Positions 1-6,274 of a DNA stretch of 6,527 nt are shown one piece after another. The translations under genes were made by a program, and so were the position numbers. This stretch comes from an uncultured Ruminococcus sp. (GTDB taxonomy: Bacteria > Bacillota > Clostridia > Oscillospirales > Ruminococcaceae): the NCBI GenBank assembly GCA_945835085.1, contig CAMAIG010000091.1:1-6527 (forward strand), in the 5' to 3' direction. Under the pieces are notes generated by a model, which worked only from the letters and a program-made list of their open reading frames with translations, was not told the DNA's origin and searched no databases. Numbering within the stretch: the stretch's first letter is position 1; each line of letters starts with the position of its first letter.

Positions 1-26
1 ATTTATACCACTCTTTCTTCTTCCCT

Positions 27-35
27 ATTATATCA
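27..35 (-). promoter_or_regulatory. Possible extended -10 promoter for a gene beyond the left edge
   Basis: TGATATAAT on the minus strand is a perfect extended -10 element (TGnTATAAT). No good -35 box lies 16-18 nt upstream (the bases there read CTGCTC or TGCTCT), which extended -10 promoters can do without. It sits just past the probable terminator of the GH44-like gene, where a new transcript could start. The rest of 1-59 is AT-rich and holds no gene. Confidence 0.38.
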
Positions 36-59
36 GAATATATATTTAAGAGCAGTTGA

Positions 60-110
60 AAAGCCGTTACACCGTGATGAAATAAGATTTCATCGACAGC
101 ATACGGCTTT
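60..110 (-). terminator. Two-part hairpin, probable terminator of the GH44-like gene
   Basis: Beginning 11 nt after the TAA stop, the minus strand reads AAAGCCGT, an 8-nt spacer, GATGAAAT-CTT-ATTTCATC, another 8-nt spacer, and ACGGCTTTTC. Both the outer 8-bp stem (110-103 with 67-60) and the inner 8-bp stem (94-87 with 83-76) are perfect. The position fits a terminator, but the T run after the stem is short and the inner stem is AT-rich, so efficiency is uncertain; an RNA-stabilising 3' structure is an alternative. Confidence 0.55.
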
Positions 111-120
111 ATCAATATGT

Positions 121-2184
121 TTATTTCCTGTCGAACACAAGAATATACAGAACGCCCAGTGCAACAGTGACCGCCAGTATAGAAACGATTATCTTCACAG
201 GCATAGCCACGCTACCTTTTTCCGCTCCGGGTTCATGGGAAGTGACCTTTGTGTCCGAAGCACTGTTTTCCTCGGTGAATGAGGTTTCGGACTGTACTAA
301 AGTTTCGGAGCTGACCTCTTCATTTACGGAGGTCACGTCCGAGGGCTGTGTATCGGAGGAGCTTTCCGAAACAATGTTTTCGGCGGAGGTGATCTCGGTA
401 ATTTCTGTGACGAAGGAGGCTTCGGTTGCTTCCGAAATACTCTCATCAGTCTGTTCAGTCTGAGTATCGCTTATTTCATCGGAGGGTCCTGTAGTCCAAA
501 TGCCTTCCGATCCCTCAGTGACCTGTGTTTCGTTCTCGCTTCCACGGAGTACCAGCATATAGACCCCCGTATCCTCAGAGGTGAAGCTTAAAAAATCACC
601 GTCATGAGTGAACTTGTTTATGTTCATTTGAGTGATATCGGCAGTTTCGCTGTCGATAGTGTATGCGCTTTCAAGCTCATAGGAATACTCCTGGGAATTG
701 ATGCTGATAAGGAACTCCTTATCCTTGACCATGTTTTTATTGGAGATAATAAGCCTTAGCATTTCTGGAGCGTTCTTGTCGGAAGCGGCGAAAACCGAGC
801 TTGTGGCATCATCGCCGTTGTCGGCAGAAACATATTCATCGCCAAAGCCCGAGCCGTTATTGTCATAATCCGTAAAAAGTCTGAATGCAGCCTTCTGGAA
901 GCTGATGTCATCGGAAACGGGGGACAGGCAGGCAAGATAAACCCCTTCCCTTGCAAATGTACCCAGAGCGTCTACCTGTGCCACAGCACCGCTGATGTTA
1001 TTGCCGCCTCCGAAATCATATTCGGAGAAGGAAAGCTTGGTGCCGGGGTAATTTACCCTGATGGAAGCCTTGAGCGTGGGGATAATAGGGGTAAACTGCT
1101 TGTTCATAAGTACAGAAACGCTGTTTTCCGTATATGCGGGGTCCCAGAGCGTTCTCACCGACTGCATTCTGTAAGCATTGCAGTATTCATCATTGTTGTA
1201 CAAAACTGCAGTGCCGATAGGCGTCATAGCCTCGGTATAGTAATGGATATCGAGAACATCAAGCAGGCGTGTGCCTTTCTTTTCGCTCTCAAGCCTCATT
1301 TCATTAAGGTAATAGTCGATGAACCATGAATATTCCTGACCGTCGTAAGCATTGACGTTCCATGAGTCCTTGCTGTTGAGATTGATGCAGCCCTGGAGTC
1401 CGCTTAATGAGGGACCAAATACCAATGCGCCGCTGTCAATAGTCTTTACCGAGTAAGCAAGCTCGGAGGAGCGCCTGAGCAGCTCTTCGGGAGTAATGTC
1501 ATTTAGTCCCAGCACCGAGAAATTCCTGCTCCACATATCAGGCTCGGAATCGAGAAAATATCCGCTGAAGCCGCCCTCGTAAGCGGAGCCGTATTTATTT
1601 ACAAGGTAGCTTACATATTCATCAATATAAACGATATCATCATTTGTATCGGGCTTATTTAGGAAGGTGTCATTTTTTCGAAAGCTTGTTCTGAGCCACC
1701 GCTTATCGGAAGAATCCTCAGCAACAATTCCAAGAGAATCGGCAGCAACATAGCCCATCATCTGCAGAGTAACAAGCTTCATGGGAATACCCGCCTGCCT
1801 TGCTCTGACATTCAGAAGGTCAGAATAAAGAGCGGGAGTGTTCCATCTGCTTGAAGGATAGCTGCTCACAAGAGAAACGTCATTGGTATTCATTCCCGAG
1901 ATACCGGGATTTGAAAAGTTAGTTTCCCAGTTATATGTAGTTACGGCAATGCTTTTCTGCTTGAGGACTTCCGGGTGCAGACCATTGTTATCGGCATTGT
2001 CCGTAATGCCGTAAATATACTGACTTATAGGAGTCCTTTCCTTGTCGGGATAAACGTTTATCTGTGCCGAAGCAGCTTCGGGGATTATCTCGATTATCAT
2101 ATTGTCGGCAGAGAAGGAGCTTGTCATTGAGGCGGCAGCGATGACAGCAGCTGCCAATGCCGATATTCTTTTGAATTTTTTCAT
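121..2184 (-). CDS. GH44-like secreted, membrane-anchored endo-glycanase
   Basis: A 687-residue protein that probably cuts beta-1,4-linked plant polysaccharide (cellulose, xyloglucan or mannan-type) outside the cell. Residues 1-26 form a signal peptide (MKKFKR, then an Ala-rich core, cleavage near SFSA). Residues about 42-440 resemble the GH44 barrel: TYNWETN (83-89), LDSEPDMW (211-218, putative acid/base E214), DIHYY (312-316) and SEYDFGGGNNISG (387-399, putative nucleophile E388). The 174-residue spacing of the two glutamates fits the family. Residues about 450-548 look like the small beta domain that packs on GH44 barrels. A Ser/Thr/Glu-rich linker (about 549-658) leads to a single membrane span (about 661-683) ending in DRK, so the enzyme should stay tethered to the cell. 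There is no dockerin, LPXTG motif or recognisable CBM. The ATG at 2184 is chosen because GGAGG lies 7 nt before it. Oddity: Ser replaces the Asn normally found before the acid/base Glu. Family assignment is fairly sure; substrate is not. Confidence 0.85.
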   Translation of the reverse strand: MKKFKRISALAAAVIAAASMTSSFSADNMIIEIIPEAASAQINVYPDKERTPISQYIYGITDNADNNGLHPEVLKQKSIAVTTYNWETNFSNPGISGMNTNDVSLVSSYPSSRWNTPALYSDLLNVRARQAGIPMKLVTLQMMGYVAADSLGIVAEDSSDKRWLRTSFRKNDTFLNKPDTNDDIVYIDEYVSYLVNKYGSAYEGGFSGYFLDSEPDMWSRNFSVLGLNDITPEELLRRSSELAYSVKTIDSGALVFGPSLSGLQGCINLNSKDSWNVNAYDGQEYSWFIDYYLNEMRLESEKKGTRLLDVLDIHYYTEAMTPIGTAVLYNNDEYCNAYRMQSVRTLWDPAYTENSVSVLMNKQFTPIIPTLKASIRVNYPGTKLSFSEYDFGGGNNISGAVAQVDALGTFAREGVYLACLSPVSDDISFQKAAFRLFTDYDNNGSGFGDEYVSADNGDDATSSVFAASDKNAPEMLRLIISNKNMVKDKEFLISINSQEYSYELESAYTIDSETADITQMNINKFTHDGDFLSFTSEDTGVYMLVLRGSENETQVTEGSEGIWTTGPSDEISDTQTEQTDESISEATEASFVTEITEITSAENIVSESSSDTQPSDVTSVNEEVSSETLVQSETSFTEENSASDTKVTSHEPGAEKGSVAMPVKIIVSILAVTVALGVLYILVFDRK

Positions 2185-2191
2185 TAAACAG

Positions 2192-2196
2192 CCTCC
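2192..2196 (-). promoter_or_regulatory. Ribosome binding site that fixes the start of the GH44-like gene
   Basis: GGAGG on the minus strand ends 7 nt before the ATG at 2184. A longer in-frame reading from the ATG at 2202 would add six residues (MDGGCL), but those codons contain this ribosome site and would put extra residues ahead of the MKKFKR signal-peptide start. The shorter form is therefore preferred. Confidence 0.88.
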
Positions 2197-2225
2197 GTCC
2201 ATGAAAAATTATTCCGCTTATTAAT

Positions 2226-2254
2226 ATTATACATCTGCCGATAAATTTTTGCAA
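2226..2254 (-). promoter_or_regulatory. Sigma-A-type promoter of the GH44-like gene
   Basis: On the minus strand a -35 box TTGCAA (2254-2249, four of six bases match TTGACA) is followed by exactly 17 nt and a perfect -10 box TATAAT (2231-2226). Transcription would start near 2219-2220, giving a leader of about 35 nt before the ATG at 2184, which holds the GGAGG ribosome site. The promoter sits entirely in the gap after the GH3 stop codon, so the GH44-like gene can be transcribed on its own. No clear terminator separates it from GH3, so read-through may also contribute. Confidence 0.72.
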
Positions 2255-2264
2255 ATGTAATTTG
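2252..2264 (-). promoter_or_regulatory. Possible operator: small inverted repeat overlapping the -35 box
   Basis: CAAAT-TAC-ATTTG is a perfect 5-bp inverted repeat with a 3-nt centre; it lies just upstream of and partly over the -35 box of the GH44 promoter. Its position suits a repressor or activator site, but it is short and AT-rich, and such repeats occur by chance. No regulator is encoded in the window. Confidence 0.22.
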
Positions 2265-2294
2265 TGCCGCAGAAAACAAAAATTGGTTACAATA

Positions 2295-5120
2295 TCAAGA
2301 ATTAAACAGGGCAAATTTAAGTGTGTTAAGGCTTGCCTGTGTGCAGATGCGAATACCTCTTCGGGCTTTTGCCGATGAAAGGGGGATTTCAAAAGCGGCA
2401 AAATCGTCCTGAGCCGCAGAAGGCGGTATCTCGGCAGAGCCAAGCTCATTTTCACCGTCATCAATGTCAAACACCGTTATCTTACCTTTTGTGTGGGGAG
2501 CGGCAGCATAGATAACAAGCCTGCAGGCTCCCTCGGGAATATCGAAAAGGTAAGCCGCCGAGCCGCCCCAGTCATTAAATCTTACAAATCTATCGTTTTC
2601 GGCAATGGAAAAATCAAGCTCTGCACCGTGAGCGGCACTGTAACCTGTGCATGAGATAAAGCTTCCCATGGTATATGCGGGAGCTTCATCGGCTCTAATG
2701 GCAACAGTCTTTCTAAGCCTGATATCATCACTTGCAGCCGCCGCAAGGAAGGTGTACTCGCCCTCCGTAACTCTCATTCTGTCAAAAACGCCGTCATATT
2801 CGGATATGCGTTCATAGGGGATATCAATGCAGACAGCTTTTTCTCCGCCTGCGGGGATATTGACCCTTTCAAAGCCGCAAAGCCTTGGATTCTGATATTC
2901 CCTTGAACCCTTGTAATATATCTGAACTACCTCATCTCCGTCATAATCTGAAACGTTCTTTATCCTTACATTTACGGTGATATGATCGTTTTTCGGGATA
3001 ACATCAAGGTCAGAATATTCAAAATCCGAGTATGAAAGCCCGTGACCGAAGGCAAACAGGGGCTTGCCGTCATAATAAAGATATGTAGCCTTTGAACCGA
3101 TAATATCATAATCGTTTATATCGGGCACCTGACTGTCATCGGAGTACCAGGTAAGAGGACATCTTGCAGCGGGATTATAGCCGCCGAAAATGACCTCAGC
3201 AAGAGCGTTTCCAAGCTCAGCCCCGCAGTGAGTCGAATAAATAACGGCAGGGGAGCGGCGTGCTTCCTCGGCAATGGCATAGGGATAGCTTGATATCACA
3301 GCAAAAATAAGCTTCTTTTCGGGAATGCTCATAACGATATCATGCTGGTGAGGGGGAAGGGCAAGAGTCTTTCTGTCATAGCATTCTCTTGCTATCTGCA
3401 TGGGGTGATTTCCGCCGCAGAAAAGCACTGTATCTGCATTAGCGGAAAGGCTTTCTATCCTTTCTCTGCCCGAGGAAATGATCTCTATCTCAAAAAGCCT
3501 GTCCTCGGAAGCGGGACCCTTTCTTCTGACGGATAATTCTCCCGATGCATTCATATAAACGGCGTCATCATGCCATGAATCGAAATAATAGTATTCTCCG
3601 CATTTTTTTGCCTTGAACCATTCCCTGATGAACCATGCATAGGGAGTGTGGGAATCAGCCTTATAGGTTCCCGATTCCGAGAGGAATTTGTTATTGAAAA
3701 GTGACCTGAAATTAAAGGTTTCGCTGTCCCAGTCATGAAGCTCGAATTTTTCCCTGTCCGAAACGGTTTCGGCGGAGAATGCGGCAGTACCGTCATCGGA
3801 AACGGACAGATACTTTCCGTTAAGCTTAGACCTTACAGCAACGATATCCCAGCCGTTATCGAACAGAACGTTTTCCTTTCCAAGCTTCTTTTCAAGTCCC
3901 GATTTTACGCTTACCGCATATGAAGCAGTGCCCGTGTACCAGTCACGGTAATTTTCGTCGGCAATGGGTCCTACGCAAAGAACCTTGCCCGCAGCACTCG
4001 CATCAAGAGGCAGAACGCCGTCATTTTTCAGCAGGCAGACCTGTTCAAGGGAAGCCCTCAGATTAATGCTTCTTGCATATTCGCTGTCAGGCTCGGTGTC
4101 AATATGGGAGTACCTGTGCTCTCCGTCAAATTCGCCCAGCCTGAATCTGCCGAGAAGAACATTTCCAACAGCCTTGTCAATGTCCTTTTCGGTAATAAGT
4201 CCCTTCTTTAAAGCATCTCTTGCGGCAGCGGAAACATTCCCGCTGTCATCTGTCATGGTATCCATTCCGTTTTTGATGCACATTGCAAGAGCTTCGCCGT
4301 GGGTCCTTACAAATTTATGGTCGGTAACATTCTGAGAAAAGGCACCGCCGTCCGTAACGGCAAAATCCATTCCCCATTTATCCTTGAGGACCTTTTGGAT
4401 ATCGGGGTTCATATCCCCGGGCACTCCGCCTATTTTGTTATAGGCAGCCATTGCAGAATGAGCGCCGCCTTCCTTTAAAGCAGGCATGAATGCCCTGTAA
4501 TAATACTCATGAAGGAGCTGAGCGGTCACATTGGAATTGCAGCTTGTTCGGTTTTCTTCGTTATTATTGGCACAGAAATGCTTCAGGGTGGGGATAGTTT
4601 TGAGAAGAACGCCGTTTTCATCGGTGCGGCAGTCAAGAATGGGTTTGTCCGCAGGCTCGTCGGCTCTTGAACCTCCTGCCATGCCGATAGTATATTCCCT
4701 TGTCATTTCACCTGCAAGACAGGTGTCCTCACCATAGGCTTCCTCTGTCCGTCCCCAGAGAGGATTTCTCTCCATATCAACGGTAGGACCCCAGAGCATC
4801 AGCTTGCCCACCGGCTTTTTATTAAAATAGTAACGTGCTTCGTCACCTGCGATCTCGCCGATCTTACGCATAAGCGCCTTGTCAAAGGTAGACGCCATTC
4901 CCACAGGCTGAGGAAAAACCGTTGATATCTCCCCCTCCTCACGGGAAACAAAGCCTCTTGCAGCCTCGCAGCCCACAAACCATTCACCTATTCCAAGGCG
5001 TTCAACAGCAAATTGATGGGAGGAGAGCATTTCAATTTTCTCATCAAGTGTAAGCAGTCCGAGGAGATCCTCTATCCTTTCCCTTAGAGTAAGGGACTTG
5101 TCACGAAAACGGCAGTTCAT
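2295..5120 (-). CDS. Multidomain GH3 glycosidase (beta-glucosidase/beta-xylosidase-like) with fascin-like insertion and CBM6-like tail
   Basis: A 941-residue retaining exo-glycosidase that should release terminal beta-linked sugars from oligosaccharides. The N-terminal barrel (about 14-345) shows GPTVDMERNPLWGR (111-124), YGED (129-132), LKHF (179-182) and AVTDGGAFSQN (254-264), whose D257 fits the nucleophile. The second GH3 domain (about 358-660) contains ARECYDR (577-583), with E579 the likely acid/base. It is interrupted at about 420-548 by a beta-trefoil-like, fascin-type module containing the repeat-like phrases LNGKYLSV and NNKFLSES. A GH3 FnIII-like domain follows (about 695-805, with DEVVQIYYKG). 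The tail (about 815-941) resembles CBM6. No signal peptide or membrane span is seen, so the enzyme is probably cytoplasmic. The ATG at 5120 has AAAGGA 8 nt before it, and the gene begins 16 nt after the upstream permease stop codon, suggesting co-transcription. Family is very sure; sugar specificity cannot be read from the sequence. Confidence 0.95.
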   Translation of the reverse strand: MNCRFRDKSLTLRERIEDLLGLLTLDEKIEMLSSHQFAVERLGIGEWFVGCEAARGFVSREEGEISTVFPQPVGMASTFDKALMRKIGEIAGDEARYYFNKKPVGKLMLWGPTVDMERNPLWGRTEEAYGEDTCLAGEMTREYTIGMAGGSRADEPADKPILDCRTDENGVLLKTIPTLKHFCANNNEENRTSCNSNVTAQLLHEYYYRAFMPALKEGGAHSAMAAYNKIGGVPGDMNPDIQKVLKDKWGMDFAVTDGGAFSQNVTDHKFVRTHGEALAMCIKNGMDTMTDDSGNVSAAARDALKKGLITEKDIDKAVGNVLLGRFRLGEFDGEHRYSHIDTEPDSEYARSINLRASLEQVCLLKNDGVLPLDASAAGKVLCVGPIADENYRDWYTGTASYAVSVKSGLEKKLGKENVLFDNGWDIVAVRSKLNGKYLSVSDDGTAAFSAETVSDREKFELHDWDSETFNFRSLFNNKFLSESGTYKADSHTPYAWFIREWFKAKKCGEYYYFDSWHDDAVYMNASGELSVRRKGPASEDRLFEIEIISSGRERIESLSANADTVLFCGGNHPMQIARECYDRKTLALPPHQHDIVMSIPEKKLIFAVISSYPYAIAEEARRSPAVIYSTHCGAELGNALAEVIFGGYNPAARCPLTWYSDDSQVPDINDYDIIGSKATYLYYDGKPLFAFGHGLSYSDFEYSDLDVIPKNDHITVNVRIKNVSDYDGDEVVQIYYKGSREYQNPRLCGFERVNIPAGGEKAVCIDIPYERISEYDGVFDRMRVTEGEYTFLAAAASDDIRLRKTVAIRADEAPAYTMGSFISCTGYSAAHGAELDFSIAENDRFVRFNDWGGSAAYLFDIPEGACRLVIYAAAPHTKGKITVFDIDDGENELGSAEIPPSAAQDDFAAFEIPLSSAKARRGIRICTQASLNTLKFALFNS
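3477..3863 (-). other. Fascin-like beta-trefoil module inserted in the GH3 second domain
   Basis: Residues about 420-548 of the GH3 enzyme do not belong to the GH3 fold. They show phrases typical of actin-crosslinking/fascin-like trefoils: RSKLNGKYLSV (430-440), then FRSLFNNKFLSES (471-483), then a third, weaker lobe around YYYFDSWHDDAVYMNASG (510-527), ending at FEIEII (543-548). GH3 sequence resumes with ERIESLSANADTVLFCGGN. The site corresponds broadly to where other GH3 enzymes carry a PA14 insertion near the active site. Exact borders are estimates. Confidence 0.65.
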
Positions 5121-5136
5121 AAGCGCATTCCTTTCA

Positions 5137-6255
5137 TCAGCTTAATAAAACGAGCTTTGCAAAAATACAGAGTACAGCCAGGAACAGAACGTTCATCAGC
5201 GTGAAAACCAACATAAATCTTCCTGTGTCGGCATTTTCGCTGCGGGCGTAATTTTTGTAGGTAATAAGGCTTGCAAGGGAAGCAATTAGTGTACCCAGAC
5301 CGCCGATATCTGTCCCCAGGAGCAAAGCCTTCCAGTTATCCGTAAATGCAGAGAGCATTATGGCAGCAGGAACATTTGAAATGATCTGGCTTGCGGCAAG
5401 AGCGCTTTCAAATTCGTGACCTGCTATCATACCGCTCATAAATTCGCTTATCTGAGGGGTGTTCTTGATATTTCCCACAAAAATGAAGAAGCATACAAAG
5501 GTCACCAGCAGACCGTAATCCACCTTTGAAAATATCTTCGGCTCGATTATAGCCACCACCACACATACCGACGCAAACACGCTGATAGTGTCAACAATAT
5601 CGAAAACCGCAAGAACACAGAGTATAAAAAGCACAGCGTAAAGATTGAGATATCTCGGGTTAAGTATCTTCACCTTCTCATGATCGCTTTTCAGGCTGAT
5701 AGGCTCCTTCTTTATATACAGTAACGATAATATAAGCATTCCAAGGCTGACAGCCGTAACAGGGAGGGTAATTCCGAAAAACTGTGCCGATGTCATTTTT
5801 GAAACCGAAAACAGATACAGATTCTGAGGGTTTCCGAAGGGAGTCAGAGTGCTTCCGAGATTTGCGGCAATAGTCTGGAGCACGATAACATATACAGGGG
5901 ACTTACCTATCTCGCTGTAAAGCATCAGCGTAAAGGGAATAAAAGCAATAAGTGCCACGTCATTTGTAATGAGCATGGAAATAAAGAATACCGTCATGAC
6001 GAGAACATCTGCAAGCCTGCGGGTGTCGCCTGCCGCCGCAAGAATAAGCTCGGTGAGCTTCTTGAAAACGTTATTCTCGGCAAATCCCGCAACCACAGCC
6101 ATAAGCCCGAACAATACCCCGATAAGATCGGTGTCTATATAGTCAACATAGTTGACAATTGGAGCAAAAAGGCAGGAGATTGCAGCCGCCAGAAAAGCAA
6201 TAACGGCAACTATCTCTTTTTTCAACAGTTCTTTGAATTCAGTCAATCCCAACAC
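5137..6255 (-). CDS. ArsB/SLC13-type ion-transporter superfamily permease
   Basis: A 372-residue integral membrane protein with about ten or eleven hydrophobic segments, beginning at about residues 13-31 and ending at 346-368. It shows the two half-repeats expected of the ArsB/NhaD/SLC13 group. The first has ITNDVALIAFIPFT (96-109) and NLGSTLTPFGNPQNLYL (132-148); the second has SNVPAAIML (293-301) and GGLGTLIASLASLI (318-331). Members move arsenite, citrate or other dicarboxylates, sulfate, or exchange sodium for protons, so the substrate here is open. It is short for the group (often above 400 residues) but both core motifs are present. It starts 19 nt after the preceding permease gene and stops 16 nt before GH3, so it looks like the middle gene of an operon. 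The first codon is not ATG: GTG at 6255 or TTG at 6252 are both possible. Confidence 0.85.
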   Translation of the reverse strand: MLGLTEFKELLKKEIVAVIAFLAAAISCLFAPIVNYVDYIDTDLIGVLFGLMAVVAGFAENNVFKKLTELILAAAGDTRRLADVLVMTVFFISMLITNDVALIAFIPFTLMLYSEIGKSPVYVIVLQTIAANLGSTLTPFGNPQNLYLFSVSKMTSAQFFGITLPVTAVSLGMLILSLLYIKKEPISLKSDHEKVKILNPRYLNLYAVLFILCVLAVFDIVDTISVFASVCVVVAIIEPKIFSKVDYGLLVTFVCFFIFVGNIKNTPQISEFMSGMIAGHEFESALAASQIISNVPAAIMLSAFTDNWKALLLGTDIGGLGTLIASLASLITYKNYARSENADTGRFMLVFTLMNVLFLAVLCIFAKLVLLS

Positions 6256-6257
6256 CG

Positions 6258-6263
6258 CCCTTC
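6258..6263 (-). promoter_or_regulatory. Ribosome binding site of the ArsB/SLC13-type permease; makes the start ambiguous
   Basis: GAAGGG on the minus strand lies only 2 nt before the GTG at 6255 but 5 nt before the TTG at 6252. Spacing favours TTG, codon preference favours GTG. The protein differs by one residue (372 or 371). No in-frame ATG lies close by. Confidence 0.5.
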
Positions 6264-6274
6264 AAGGCAAGAAA

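Noticed and set aside
167..463. Plus-strand open frame of 98 codons opposite the GH44 linker
   Set aside because: It is the complement of the low-complexity Ser/Thr/Glu linker, which produces long open antisense frames; no ribosome site or family resemblance was seen.
211..540. DNA tandem repeat or phase-variable tract in the Ser/Thr/Glu linker
   Set aside because: Short words such as TCGGAGG and TTCCGAAA recur, but there is no perfect tandem unit; the pattern follows from biased amino-acid content.
2185..2202. Longer GH44-like start at the ATG at 2202 (adds MDGGCL)
   Set aside because: The GGAGG ribosome site lies inside those codons and is well placed for the ATG at 2184; the longer form has no ribosome site as good and spoils the signal-peptide start.
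2265..2294. Terminator directly after the GH3 stop codon
   Set aside because: Only a 4-bp ATTG/CAAT stem before a TTTTTGTTTT stretch is present, too weak to call.
1988..2470. Minus-strand open frame spanning the GH3-GH44 gap in another frame
   Set aside because: It overlaps the end of GH3, the promoter and ribosome site of the GH44-like gene and its signal-peptide codons; its Leu/Arg/His-rich product resembles nothing known to me.
3964..4335. Plus-strand open frame of 123 codons opposite GH3
   Set aside because: It lies wholly within the well-supported GH3 gene, has a Ser/Leu-rich composition typical of an antisense shadow, and no recognisable domain.
4400..4425. GGGG...CCCC inverted repeat inside GH3
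   Set aside because: It is a short chance pairing within conserved GH3 coding sequence around the GGVPGDMNPD segment and has no sign of a regulatory role.
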